Shown here in pieces: positions 11,770-23,523 of a stretch of 64,000 nucleotides of DNA. The notes under the pieces are model-generated. The model had not been told where the DNA came from and did not search any database. It worked only from the letters and a program-made list of their open reading frames with translations. The stretch is taken from contig JAUCEF010000001.1 of assembly GCA_033558025.1 (NCBI GenBank), positions 1,550,001 to 1,614,000 of the forward strand, given 5' to 3'. Within the stretch, counting starts at the first letter, position 1. Each line of letters opens with the position of its first letter. Position numbers and translations under genes: made by a program. The stretch is from Phytophthora sp. 'mugwort' (Eukaryota > Oomycota > Peronosporomycetes > Peronosporales > Peronosporaceae).

Positions 11770-14160
11770 GAGTGTAGACGACGTCCTTATATGGCAATGT
11801 GTCGACTTGTAATAGCAATAAAGCAATCGAGAGCATCTTCGCGATCAACTTCGGCCGACAAACCACGATTCAGCGCCAAAACCAACAATTCTGACGTCTA
11901 GTCTACATCCATCGTCATACGTAGACGTGTTTTCACCCGCTTCATAGCCGAAAACGACCTCTCTGTGCTTACGGTCGAGACGGAGAATGTACATACCAAT
12001 CTGATAAGTTGATACAAGGTCGGAAAGCTTTCGTGCATATCCGTTTTCACCATGCATGCACTCAATTGACCTACGTTATTGAGATCGTGGAATCGTGGAT
12101 CACAAGAGGCGATTTCTTCAAAGCGCAAAGCTTCGTCGTTAATTCAAGTTAGCTTCTCTGCGAAGTCATTTGGGTAGTAGTCTACCGTGATTCGTGAAAT
12201 GCAAAGTGGATCCCAGGTAACGAAATTCCTTATTCCCGCCCACAACTCCATAAGTTCCAGCATCTCACCTCTAAATCGTCTGTTGAGCTCGTTCAAGATG
12301 CCATTAACGATGGGCTTGTATACGTCCTCGTTGTAGTGATGCTCTTGTGTACACATGGAACTGTTATCGGCTCCAGGAACTCGGCTTTCCCATTCCTCTA
12401 CTGCGATGCCCTCGACGCGTCCATGCTTCCATAGGTACCATAATGCCATCTTCATGAGGCAGCGTACTGCAAAACGCAACCGATTTGATCCAGGTATTCG
12501 AAAAGCTGTTATCGTCCTCACATATAAGCTCCATGTCGAGCATCCTCTTCAGCTCTTTTTGAATTTGTTTTTTGGGCAGCAGATGCAATGTCGACATCTT
12601 CCTTTTGGAGATATTGGGATAGCATATTAGCTTTTTCCAGAACCAAGATCAAAACCTCTGTGTGATACACAAAGTTAAACGTCCACATCTCATCAGTACA
12701 CCGTGCATGGGCTCTTTCTGATAGTTGACAGCATCACTACCCACTCGCTGTAACACTTTGTTAATCCATAGCCGACAAAGACGGAGAAGGGCACGGACCC
12801 TGCAGTTCCACCTGGTGGAACTTAGCGCCTCGGTCGACATGAGCTGATTCGTACCCTTATCAGTCTCTAAATATCCGCCGCTCAAAATTTTCTCGAGTTC
12901 GTCGCGTACGGCGTCCTTCAAGTGATCGTTGCGCTTGCATGAGGCACCCCATGTCATATGAATTGCATGTACTATGTTAACACACTCCACACTGACACAA
13001 TTTCACGAGAGGTGGCGACGATAGCCAAGGTGAGACGGTGGGCAAAGCAATGGACGTAGTACGCGTAGGGTACTCTTTACGAACTTTGCTCTGTAGACAT
13101 TTGTAATCCCCAGACATGTTTGATGTTCCATCATTTCCTTGTCCTCTGCATTGTTGCGTTGCCACACCTCACAAACGAAGCTGTGTCATCAATCGGCTAA
13201 AACGAGACCCAGAACAGGTATCTCGTAGGTGGACGACACCTAAACAACGCTCTTTGATGGCATCGGTGTTTGCACACACAAAACGTATTACATTGACATG
13301 TTTTCTCGTTTTGATTCACAACTTGCTTCGTCCACAAGAATTGAGAAGCATCCATCAGCCAATTCCCCTCGTACATTCCTGTTTCGCTCCATGTCGGCGG
13401 CGCACTGCACAAGCTGCTTCTGAATATCAGGGGAGGTGTACATTGCACTACCCGCAGCAGATCTCACGAGTAGAGAAAAATCAGGAACGTGTGCCTTCAT
13501 GAAGTCAATCACTTCCAAGAAGTTGCCTTTATTCATTGACGTTGTCTATTAATTAGTCAACTACAAGTTCGAGTTAGCATCAAACAGAGATAAAAAAAAA
13601 AAAAAAAATATCAACGATGATATATATCACCTTCTCATCATTGCCAACGATGATATATATCACCTTCTCATCATTGCCACGAAATGGGATGCCTTGGCGA
13701 GCAAATCTCAAAATGAGCCCAAGACGCTGTCGATTTTTAATACGCTGGGTCTTGGCAGCTGACGTTATTACCAGTTGAATATCTTGTCTTGGACACAACA
13801 GCTCTGCAAATGAAGCTTCCGCATGCTTATGCTTGGCGAATTTGTCACCGGACATGCTCCCAGTTGAGCGAGTATAACTAACGCCGAAAGTTGGGATCAT
13901 CTGCTAGCGGTCTTAGGACGAACAAGTTGGAAGGTCTGTCTGCTGGATCACTTCATACAAAGTCATGAACTCAGCAATCACCGGCTTCGTCGGAATCATC
14001 ATTCTTCTTGCGCCACAATAGAGCTTCTTGCTCCTCTGAAGTTGATACTGGCACCAGTTCACTGTCTTCAGGTGCGCGAACAGCTTCTGATGTAGCACAA
14101 CAAGGCTGTCTATGGAAGTTGGTTGTAATTTGTGCAGTCTTAAGTCGTTTATTAAACATG
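11770..14160 (-). pseudogene. hAT transposase relic, ZMYM1/TTF-like (hAT-A)
   Basis: Minus-strand pieces in order: 13971-14159; a TTF-like part at 13580-13900 (MSGDKFAKHKHAEASFAELL, AAKTQRIKNRQRLGLILRFA); 13288-13536 (GELADGCFSILVDEASCESK, of DUF4371 form with the first catalytic Asp region); 12977-13165 (GNDGTSNMSGDYKCLQ); 12649-12990; 12144-12521; and 11898-12128 with the C-terminal hAT dimerisation block (VSTVSTERSFSAMKRVKTRL). The whole is near full length but has many frameshifts. The block order and the S-T-E-R-S-F-S motif place it in the hAT group related to ZMYM1-like transposases. Confidence 0.7.
13612..13677. repeat. Exact 33-bp tandem duplication
   Basis: CAACGATGATATATATCACC and the next 13 bases occur twice without change (13612-13644, 13645-13677). 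On the minus strand the unit encodes GNDEKVIYIIV twice in frame within the hAT-A relic. An A17 run follows the unit at 13592-13608 on the lower-coordinate side. Confidence 0.9.
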
Positions 14161-14486
14161 TGCTTGAAAGCGTTGATAGCGCCTGCTCAAACGTGCTTCT
14201 TCAACGATTCGATTGTGTTGTGGCCACCAAGAAACTACCTGGCCGCCTCGACTATTTTGGGCTGCCTCCACTCCTGCCCCTGCCCATTGCGTAGTGAGGT
14301 CAGGATAACGAGAGACTGGAAGTGCTTGTACCTCCGTCCAGCTAAAATCTCTCGTCTGCTGACCACCGCCGAATCACAATTGTTTTCAAGTACAACATTT
14401 TCTCCAGTCTTATTGGCTAATTTGACATGTCAGATATGACAATATGTTGGATATAACATATTGGCATCTCGCCTCCATCCCATCGC

Positions 14487-14494
14487 CCAATCAG
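14487..14494 (+). promoter_or_regulatory. Possible CCAAT box upstream of the WDR81-like gene
   Basis: CCAATCAG lies about 50 bp before the ATG of the WDR81-like gene, in a short stretch between the hAT-A relic and the coding start. CCAAT motifs occur in many eukaryotic promoters. The assignment is positional only. Confidence 0.3.
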
Positions 14495-14540
14495 ATTCGT
14501 CCTTCGCCCGCTTGGCAATCGGACGAATTAGAGCTCGACC

Positions 14541-17500
14541 ATGGCCGAGCCGCGCCGAGACTTGCGCGAGACGCTGCGGACGTCTCTGGGCTGGGACTTC
14601 TCCTTCGCGTCCTCGGACCCTGCGGCCGCGCGCTGCCTCGTGACACACCCAAGAGACGCCACGCAATTGGGCGAGTGGCTCGTGCGCGAGCTGCCGCCAT
14701 TGCAGCGCTCCCCGACATCTTCAACAAGGTCGAAAGCAGAGGAAGATGTGCTAAAGCAAGAGCGACTGCTCGTTCCTGGGGACTTGGAGGCGCTCCTGGC
14801 ACGGGAATTAGGCTTCGGAAACGCTAAGCAGCTGGTAGAGACTAGAAACTCGCAAGAACCGGAGCGGAATGACATCCCAGAGCTGCAAAAGGTGCGTCCA
14901 CGTGAGTGTTTAGCTTGTATAATGAGTAGTCTTCCGAATTGATGTATACGGCAGTGGGCTGAGAGTGGAGTATTGTGTGGTACCGTAGATGTCGACGAGA
15001 GAAGTGTTAAAGAGCTTGTATGCCGACATTCCGCTGTACAAACCTGAAGACGGCGCGAAGGTCACGCGTGGCCTCTTTGAGAATCACGCGACACTACAAA
15101 ACGCCCACTTGCCAGTGCTGAGAGGAGTCTACGTGTCTGCAGATGGCTCAGAGGATGACTCGGCGTCATCGACAACGACGACAAGTTTCGGCACTTTTGC
15201 AGTGTTCGAATACGACGCACAGTCGCTTCAGGACGTACTCCAGCACAATCGCTCAGTGCTTCAAGGCCAGTATGACGTCAAGATGCATGCAGCGTGTGAG
15301 CTGCAGGTTCAGGAAGACGAGCAGGACGCGCTGGGGGATCTGAAGAAGCGTCTGGTGCTGTTTCAATTGCGTCGCGTGCTCGAGTTCCTGCACGAGCGTG
15401 GCTTGGCCTGCAACGGATTCTCCCCACGTGACGTGCACCTCACCAACACGTTGTGGCTGACTCTAGCTGCTCTACCTCGTGTCCTTAACGCTAGTACTCT
15501 ACCAACGAATCCAAGATTGGGCGTACCTCGCGATGTCGAGTCGTGCTCTTCGAGATCAATTACGGAACGGTGGTGCACTGGTGACATCAGCAACTTGGAG
15601 TATCTCATGGTACTTAATGCTGCCGCAGGGCGTCGCATGGAGGACGGTGTGTTTCACCCCTTCTTGCCATGGGTCACAGACTTTACAGCTGGTCCACATG
15701 GAGGCTGGCGCGACCTGAGCAAGAGCAAATTTCGTCTGAACAAGGGCGACACTCAGCTTGACCGCACGTTTACGAGCAGCGCTGTGCCGCACCACATCAC
15801 TGAGAGTTTATCGGAGATCACGTACTACATCTATGCGGCAAGACGCACGCCAATGGCTCTACTACGGCGTGTGGTGCGTGGTGATTTCCAAGCACGCGAG
15901 TATCCAGCTACGATGACGCGTATGTTTGAATGGACACCAGATGAGTGCATCCCAGAGTTTTATACAGACGCTGCAGTGTTCGAATCACTACATGGCAGCG
16001 AGATGGAAGATCTGCTGTTCCCAGAGTGGGGAGAAGTCGACAAAGGCCAAGATGCTGCAACAGTCTTTGTGCGATACCACCGAGACATGCTCGAGAGCGA
16101 CGAGGTGTCAGCACAGCTACACAAGTGGATTGACCTGAATTTCGGGGCGGCGCTGAGTGGGGAAGCTGCTATCCGTGAGAAAAACGTCCCGCTGGTAGTG
16201 CACACTGCGGGGAAGAGCCCTGGCTTCGTGCAGCTCTTCGACACGGTACATCCAAGACGAGTTTATCGTCATTATCAACAGGAAGAAGAACGCGAACGGA
16301 CCAAGCGACCAGCAACTGTTTCGGTTGAAATGGAGTCGGATATTCCACAGACTGTGCTACGACCTCAAGGCACCACAAAGGAAGTGAATGCCATGCTGTC
16401 GAGAGCAATGCAAGTCGTGCTGGACGCGCAGAAGGGTGGACTAGCCTTGTCACCCTTGACGCTGAACAATTGCGGCGGTGTAGTAGGTGGAATGAACGTG
16501 GTAGGGAGTGGGCCAAGAGGAGGCGCTCAAGAAGTGGAAGTCTCACGCTTTGGTATCTTGCATGGCCAAAATGGTGGAGAGTTTAATGCCAGAATTGGAG
16601 CTGGCGGACCAAACTCTGTGAGTGTGGCAGGAGCTTCGCCGAATGAAGCCACTCGTAGTCAAGTCATCATGCGCAACTTAAAGCAACGTCGACGTGGAGG
16701 CAACAAGCCTCGTGCACGATCGCAAGCGAATATACCGGGAACGGAGCCATTGCTATCTCCTCCGGCATTTCTATCCGGTGGTGGACGTGAAGCTCTGTCA
16801 CCTCCAGCGCCATCATCTGGATCAGGATCGAGTGGGCTGAGTACGTCAAGATTGGGGAACCTTTTCCATTCCGACTCCTCGAATCCAGCCAACAACAGTA
16901 ACAACAACAGCATCGGAGGTACCAAGTCTTCGAACGCGGGGTTCTCGATGTCTTCTGAAGCGTCAGCGAGTCCACCGAACTCGATAGGATCGTTTACAGC
17001 CTCACACAACAACAACAGCAGTCGAAGCTTTACAGGAAGCAACGTACCGACAGAGCACCTGCGTGTCCTCACCATTTCAACGCCTCAAGGTGTCAATAGC
17101 AATGCTAATGGGCTTGGTGGGTCAGCAGGAGAACGTGGAGAAGGTGGGTCGACGTCACATCACACGCGACATTCATCTCTGGGCGGCGGTAGTCCCAATA
17201 CAGGCTCGCATTTACTACGTGACTTATGGCAGCAACTGCGTCAGCCTGAGGAGGACAACACGACGGAAAATACCGTCATTGGCGGTGGACATGGACATGG
17301 TCATCGACGAAGCGCTAGTACCGGTCACGATTTGATGTTGGCTCTTGGTGGGGCTCCCGGTGATATGCAGCTCTCGGATCTAGACACCGTGATCGATCTT
17401 GCTCCAGGTATTGATGCTTGTGGACCATTAGACGAGGTAGATCTGAAGCTGCTTGAGCTTGGACTGCCAATTGTTCTTCCAGCGACCGACAAGGAGAGAA

Positions 17501-20500
17501 AAGCAGAAGCTGAAATTCAGAAATCGACTGTACTTGGAGTCGAAACGTCAAGACTCAGCAAGGAACAAACGTTTGCTGAGGAGGTGGTGGATCCAGTGTA
17601 CCGCCTTCCGGATGAGCTCCTGGTCTCCACAACGCACCAGTTAACGCCATTTGAACTTGCACAAGCTGCAGATATCTTTTCACTGGGTTGTATCGCAGCG
17701 GAACTGTACACGCAGACGCCAGTCTTCTCAAGACGTTCTTTGGAAAAATACATTGCGGCGTACGCTCGACAGCAAAAACTAGAGCAAAATGAGGCGATCG
17801 CAGCGAAAGATGCAGATGACGGCTGGATTTCGAGTCTATTAGCTGTACAATGCTCGAATCAGCAGCAACTTTCATGGAATCATGCCGTGGCTGAACGACT
17901 CGCAGGGTTACCACTCAGTTTGAAGCAAGGAGTGTTGGACATGTTGCATCCAGACCCACACGAGCGACTGCTTCTCGCCAGTCAATTCGAAGGAGAGCCT
18001 CTTGGAACGCTACGCAGCTCAGTCCTTGCGTCGAGAAACGAGCGTCGTGTGGTATCAGTCGTGCCTCAGAACGCCTTCCGCGCGGCGCCGTCTGCCTTAT
18101 TGCCTAAGGACTTGGCGTTCGTATACAACTTCCTGAGGAAACTCCACAGCGCGTCCGATTGGCATGCAAGATTCACGGTAGCTCGACAGATGTTGTCGTC
18201 TTTGTCAGGTTTGTCAGAGCTTCTGTTTCGTGTGGCAATGCCGGAATTACTGCGGTTCTTCCGTGCACGATCACACACTGAAGCTATTCGCGCTGAGCGC
18301 GTAGCAGCTGCTGTCGTTTTCTTGCTACCGGAAATGGCACGCCAGCTTGGTCGCAAACGAGCTCGTGTCGAGTTACTACCTGACGTGGTTCGTGTCTACG
18401 AGAGCAGCGACTTGGGACGCTCGCCACTACTTCGATGCTGCCTTGTGGCGCCCAGCGTGTTGCTGTCGTTGATACGTGCTTTTGGAGCGGCTACAGTACT
18501 CGACAGTTTTGTTCCCGTTATCCTCGAGTGGCTTGTACCTCCAGCTGTGGCGCATTCCGATGCAGAAATGAGAACGTCATTGACGCCGCTATCTATTCGC
18601 TCCCCTCCGTCGCCACCATTTGCTTCGGAATCCGCAGCACTTAGTGCTGTGACTTTCGGAGAATTAGCATCACCGGCGATACTGGGGCCGTCTTTGACTG
18701 CTAAATATCTGCTGCCAGCATTGCTGAACCAGCTTGGCCGTGTTAAAAGCCGATGGACACATCTGGCCGAGTCCAAGATACTCCGACGCACTGATAAAAA
18801 GGTCAGTCTGGCACCTGTTACCATTCAAGATAAAGAGCTGGGAACGTCGGAATTCCATTTGACGTTCCTGTCCAAGGCCAAGCTGTACGAGTCGCACCAT
18901 GTAGCGGACGCTATTCTCCAGGTTTGCCGAGAAGTAGGCGAGTTTCCTGTTGCCAATATGCTGCTCCCTCGACTGTTTGACGTGCTTCCGCAACTCGTTA
19001 CTCTGTCTGAGAAGATTGGCTCAGTGCGCATCGAAGGTGTCCCGGTACGTTCCCATGTATCCTTGTTATTAAGCGGTGTAGTGCCTCATATTGAGAACTG
19101 AATTGTGTTTGAACCTGTACAATGATTGCAGGAGGAACTTGGACGCGAAATTTACGTCTTGCTGCGTATTCTAAGGCACGTGGTCCGTACACTGAATGAC
19201 ACGGCAACTCTGCAAGATTTACTCTCTAAGCGAGCTCGTAGCAACCTGATGGAGCTGTTAGCAGAGGCCTCTCCACCTTTCTTACATCCTCGAATAGCAA
19301 CAGCAGTGATTGCAGCTGCCACAGCAGGAAATCAGTCGACCGATTCAATTCGTGCAACATCCAGTGGGTCTAGTACGAGCTTAGCGAAGAAGAAGGTGCT
19401 GCGCAGTTTGAACTTCATGAAAGACGCCGATCACCGCAACTTACGCGCCTTCACGGTAGTGGGTCTCTCACGTACGATCGTGGCGGTGTGTCAAAAGCTC
19501 GGAGCAGAAGCTACTGTGGCAGATCCGACCGTTGTGAGTGGCATTAACCGCTTCCTCAAACGCTGCAGTGATGTGTATGCGGAGTTGGAAGTGTCGAACT
19601 TTCAATGGGACCTTGCCAGCGAGTTGGTGAGCGAGTTGTGTGTGCCACTGCGTACCCTTCTGGGGAAGGAACTCTTCAACCGAAACTTCCCAGTTGTTGC
19701 TGCTAGCTCAGTGCTTCAGCTGTTGCTTCTGCCACTTGGCAGCACCGCTGATGTCGATGCTAGTACAGACTTCGACAGTCTGACGCCCAGCAGTGACCAA
19801 CGGAATCTGAGTGCGTTGGATGATCGACTAGCGCAGTCACAGATTCGTTCACGTAGACGAGCACCTTTGACTGAAGAAGACGCAGGAGATGAAGAAGACG
19901 CAGACGATGAGAACGATGAGTCGGACAGCGTTTCTGTGGCATCCCCACCAGAACCCGAGGACCCTACAACGTATCCACCTGAGCTCTTGCGCTTCGCGTA
20001 TCACACTGTTCGATTGTACTCCGTTCGTGCTACCAGTTTCCTCCGAGTCCCTTCGACACTGCTCATTGGTGCCGGGAAGAAAGCTGTACAATGGGAAACT
20101 GCTCTTAACAAGGAGTTGTTGCTCTTGCAGGAAGCTCGTCGTCAGCGCAAGGTTGTCAGCGCTGCACTTGCTCCCGAACGCGCTAGCGCCGACGCTATTT
20201 GGCTGCGAACTCGAGTTCGTCAGCCGTTTCAAGCGCGACACAGGGAAGCCGTCGCTCAAGCTCCTTCTGGTGGCTATGACAGCGGTAGCGGTTTACTTGG
20301 CAGTTCGTGGGCTCTCAGCGCTGAAATCCGACAGTCGATCAAAGCTCACTCGAGTTCCGTGCGCTGTGTAAGTGTAGACGCAGATGAGGAACTACTTTTG
20401 ACAGGTAGCCGGCACGGATCATGTCGGGTCTGGCGACTGGCAGGTCATCCGGTGCAAGCTCGGGCAGCAGCTCCCAGTGGGTTTTCCGATAACCGTCCGA

Positions 20501-21390
20501 TCCTGTTAGTCGCCCGCACCGGACGAGCTGGATCTCTAGCTAGAGGTGGAGGGAACGGGGCAGGGGAAGCGGACGGAATGGCAGCAGCAGCTTCAGCCTC
20601 TGGTGTGATGCTATGGGACTTGCGGACGAGTCAGATACGAATGCGTCTACCGTTTTCCGCGACGAACGAGCCGGTTGTGTCGATGACGACGGCTACGTCT
20701 GCAGTTGATGTGGCCGTGGCAACTGCGCGGCGCGTGGTTTGTGTGGATGCTCGTACGGCTCCTCACGTCGTCGCTGAATGGCATGCAGATGCTGGTGGGA
20801 TTGGCTCGAGCTCAGTTGCAGCAGGACTGAGCTTGGCCTCCGTAGCCTCGTTTGTGAACGGCACGGCGTATCTTGCGCTGGGAACTGCATCGGGACGCGT
20901 GGTGCTGTTGGATTCACGAACAGGTCGCCAAGCTGCGAGGTGGCAGGCACTTGAGCCTGGAGCACGTGTCGCTCACTTGGTGCAAATCTCGACGTCGCAG
21001 TTGCTGGTGGTCGGCGCGGACAAGGAAGCGCGCGTGTGGCGCATCATGCTGCACAGTCACGGGCACCCGCAGCTCCGGATGACGATCGCAGGCGTGCCGG
21101 AAGGGATCTGCGCCTCGCAAATCTCCGTCCACTCGGCCGTCGACACGACGGTTCTCTATGTGGCGAATGGCGCTCGTGTGCATTGTGCGCAGCTACCGAC
21201 GGAGCCACGCGCCGTCGTGTCGATCCAAGCTCCCGTGAACGTGCGGATGGAGTCGTGGCAGCTAACGGAGCCAGGTGGTACCACCAAGAACAACAAGAGC
21301 CGCGTCGTAGCTCACGGCGTGGCGGTGCTGCCGCTCCGGCAGCTTGTGCTTCTCGGCGCGGAGGATGGCTGTTTGAAATGTGTCATCTAG
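14541..21390 (+). CDS. WDR81/LvsG-like protein: pseudokinase-BEACH-WD40, three exons
   Basis: Exons are 14541-14891, 14989-19044 and 19132-21390. Introns of 97 bp (GTGCGT...CCGTAG) and 87 bp (GTACGT...TTGCAG) are both phase 0. The product is about 2,221 aa (human WDR81 is about 1,940). Near residues 185-280 lies a kinase-like segment ([20 protein letters not shown]) where a kinase would have H-R-D. A BEACH domain at about 310-545 includes [20 protein letters not shown] and [11 protein letters not shown] kinase C-lobe-like motif, [20 protein letters not shown], is near 1010. WD40 repeats fill about 1860-2221 ([19 protein letters not shown]). The region 560-960 is Asn/Ser/Gly-rich low complexity. 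Dictyostelium LvsG, as I recall, is likewise annotated as an inactive kinase with BEACH and WD40. WDR81 in animals acts in endosome maturation and autophagy; the same role here is inference. The ATG at 14541 is the first in frame. Confidence 0.9.
14892..14988 (+). other. Intron 1 of the WDR81-like gene
   Basis: Donor GTGCGT and acceptor CCGTAG; 97 bp, phase 0. The alternative donor GTGAGT at 14902 would shift the frame, so 14892 is preferred. Exon 2 happens to begin with an ATG, so a shorter protein starting at 14989 cannot be excluded. Confidence 0.75.
19045..19131 (+). other. Intron 2 of the WDR81-like gene
   Basis: Donor GTACGT, acceptor TTGCAG, 87 bp, phase 0. Read through, it gives an in-frame stop at 19099-19101, so splicing is needed to join the BEACH half to the WD40 half. 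Confidence 0.85.
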
Positions 21391-21601
21391 ACAGATCAAA
21401 TCTGATAAAAAATCAAGTGACTAAAACCTGCCTGTAGAAACAATTAATGGGAAATATACGTGGAGGTACCAAAATAAAGAGGTTTTCATTATGCTCTAAC
21501 CCCGACCGAAGGAGGGGTATCCGTAATGTAAAAATACAGCGCTAGGCTCGGCTCAGATCGATGTCGTCTTGGCCGAATTGGCATCGTTCAGAGAGGTTGG
21601 C
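21391..21601. other. Convergent 3' intergenic region
   Basis: This 211-bp gap separates the tail-to-tail WDR81-like (+) and B12D/NDUFA4-like (-) genes. An AATAAA at about 21473 could serve the plus-strand gene for polyadenylation. Confidence 0.4.
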
Positions 21602-21877
21602 TTAGTTGTTGAGACCCTTGGCCTCGTTGATGACGTTCTTGTGCATCGTGGCGATTTTGCGGCGGTGCGACTGCCAGTCAGAGCCGACCTCCTCCTTGTA
21701 GCGGAACATGTCCTGGCGGTTCTCCTTGTTCCAGTTCACGTCCGGGTGGCCGCCAAGATATCGCACGCACTGCGCCGTGCACAGAGCGGAGGCGGCCACA
21801 CAGGTCACCAAAACGGGCCACGTGCCCTTGTCACCGAGCCATCTCTTGGTAGCGCTCTGAGCAACACGGCCAGCCAT
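21602..21877 (-). CDS. B12D/NDUFA4 (MLRQ)-family small mitochondrial membrane protein
   Basis: A single exon encodes 91 aa. One hydrophobic helix (about residues 18-38, WPVLVTCVAASALCTAQCVR) is followed by HPDVNWNKENR, which corresponds to the N/H-P-D-V-x-W/F-x-K/R-x-x-R signature of the B12D and NDUFA4/MLRQ families. Length fits the family (80-95 aa). NDUFA4-like proteins sit in the mitochondrial inner membrane with respiratory complex IV or I; B12D proteins are plant mitochondrial relatives. The exact complex cannot be told from sequence. The ATG is 14 bp or less from an initiator-like CTCACTTAAG, which supports this start and suggests a very short leader. Confidence 0.8.
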   Translation of the reverse strand: MAGRVAQSATKRWLGDKGTWPVLVTCVAASALCTAQCVRYLGGHPDVNWNKENRQDMFRYKEEVGSDWQSHRRKIATMHKNVINEAKGLNN

Positions 21878-21880
21878 TGT

Positions 21881-21890
21881 CTTAAGTGAG
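21881..21890 (-). promoter_or_regulatory. Oomycete-type initiator before the B12D-like gene
   Basis: On the minus strand CTCACTTAAG fits the YCAYTYY initiator described for oomycete core promoters. It lies directly before the ATG at 21877. There is no TATA box nearby. Confidence 0.45.
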
Positions 21891-22602
21891 GGCGGAAGGT
21901 CTTGAGAAGATAGGAGACTTGGAAGGGCTTGGACGCAAAATGCAGAATGAATTCAGCCGGCCAAAGTGACGGCAGCAGGAGGAGGTGACGACGGCTTCTG
22001 CTGACGTCAGCGATAGCTGTTATATTATAACCTGTAAATTATCATCTTCCGAATGTTGTCGACATTGAACCAAACACCTTAGAATACAATTTAACTGCGA
22101 GAATGCATTCACTGCTACGAGTGGCTGGAATCGACCGCCCCTCTTTTGTCCGACTCGTTGTTGTCCTCAGAATTCCGGACAGTCACTTGAAACGCAAGGG
22201 CCTGTATTCGGAGCAACCCGATCGCAACGTGGGGTCCAGGACGCGACGGCGTCGCCGCGCGCCAATAGTGTAGAAATAGCAAACTCGAGCGGCAGTGGTG
22301 ACGACACAGGGATCACAGGAAGTGTCTGCTTCAGCTTCACGTCGGACATGGACTGGCTCGTCGAAGTGACGTAACGGGCGTTCTCTCGGTTTCATTATGG
22401 TTTAACGCTTGTGCGGGAATATGCGGCAAAGATACGAGAAGGCTGAAGTGGCCGAAGTAAAATTATTAACAGCACCCAGCATACAAATCTCAAGTGTTTC
22501 GCTGCTTGGTGGCCACGCGTATCTATTTGCTGGCCGACGTGCATGGCGCGAAAATGATTCATTCAGGCGTTAAACAATCCTTGGCACGGGTATTTCGAAC
22601 GT
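21891..22602. other. Intergenic between the B12D-like and TMEM65-like genes
   Basis: A 60-aa minus frame at 22167-22349 (MSDVKLKQTLPVIPVSSPLP...) has no recognisable domain. It is possible but unsupported as a small gene. The rest holds the upstream region of the B12D-like gene and the 3' side of the TMEM65-like gene. Confidence 0.35.
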
Positions 22603-23523
22603 TCATTTGGCCGTTTCTACCTCAAGTGTTACGACTGCGTCGTCGTCGTCGCTCTTCGTCTTGGACACACCCGTCTGTTCCTCTTCGTATTCGTCGTGGT
22701 TCATGAAGAGCAGCGGGATCATGCCGACCAGACAACCCAGCGTAATGCCGCCAGCGGACGCGAGGAAATTACACCAGAGCGTGATAGACATGTTGGCCTG
22801 CGCCTTGGAGAGCATGGGGTCTGGAATGCCCATACGCCGTGCCATAGATTCGATGACACCGCCCAGACTCAGGCCCACAACGTCAGCCACCGTATTGCCT
22901 AACGCGGCAGCACACAGCATCGACATGGCGTAGGACGAGTGGAAATGTGTCTCGATAGCGTCGCCTGCTACTAACAGAATCAGGTTGTCAACGAGGCCGA
23001 AACCTACAAACGGAATGGCCGAGCCGATCATGACGAGCTTCAGCTGACGACGAGTCGGAGGAGATAAAGCACGAGCAGACAGGGACGCGGCGGGGTTATT
23101 GCTAGCCACTGGACGCAGTCGAAAGCGAGACGTTAGTAGTCCACGCAGTTGGTCGTGGCTTAACAGACCGTCCTGGTCCGTGTCCGCGGTCTTCAGGAGC
23201 TTCTCGAGCTCGTTCGTGTAGCTACTCGCCACTTTTGTGATGATATTGTACCGCTGCGCCTTCGATAAGGACTGGAAACGCTCCACCAGCGCGTCTGCGG
23301 TGCTCTTTGGCTTGGGTTTACTACGCACTGGTGCTTTTGACGCGCGTCCTTTGGGCTTGGCTGGGTGCTGCATCTGGTCTATTGTGGATTCTCCCCACAG
23401 CATCGTTGTAGCGGAGCGGCGCGACGGCGCTTTGCTGCGGCAGATGCCTGCGAACGCGGCATTCGTGCGCTTGCGCGTCTTGGGACCCGCATATATATTC
23501 CGAAAGCGCCGTGTAGTGCTCAT
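22603..23523 (-). CDS. TMEM65-family mitochondrial membrane protein with an EF-hand
   Basis: An intronless gene encodes 306 aa. The basic N-terminus (MSTTRRFRNIYAGPKTRKR) could be a mitochondrial presequence. A single EF-hand loop, DTDQDGLLSHDQ, is at residues 114-125; position 12 is Gln rather than Glu. Residues 160-275 match TMEM65: IPFVGFGLVDNLILLVAGDA, then AAALGNTVADVVGLSLGG, then ITLGCLVGMIPLLF, giving three membrane segments at about 163-187, 200-224 and 250-275. Human TMEM65 is an inner-membrane protein tied to mitochondrial Na+/Ca2+ exchange. The EF-hand is not part of the animal protein as I recall it. The C-terminus is acidic. Confidence 0.88.
   Translation of the reverse strand: MSTTRRFRNIYAGPKTRKRTNAAFAGICRSKAPSRRSATTMLWGESTIDQMQHPAKPKGRASKAPVRSKPKPKSTADALVERFQSLSKAQRYNIITKVASSYTNELEKLLKTADTDQDGLLSHDQLRGLLTSRFRLRPVASNNPAASLSARALSPPTRRQLKLVMIGSAIPFVGFGLVDNLILLVAGDAIETHFHSSYAMSMLCAAALGNTVADVVGLSLGGVIESMARRMGIPDPMLSKAQANMSITLWCNFLASAGGITLGCLVGMIPLLFMNHDEYEEEQTGVSKTKSDDDDAVVTLEVETAK

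Noticed and set aside
16659..17075. Minus-strand 138-aa frame
   Set aside because: It lies opposite the Asn/Ser/Gly-rich low-complexity part of the WDR81-like exon; the Leu runs come from the complement of AAC/AGC repeats.
22167..22349. 60-aa minus frame between the B12D-like and TMEM65-like genes
   Set aside because: Too short to support without expression or homologues; recorded only within the intergenic entry.
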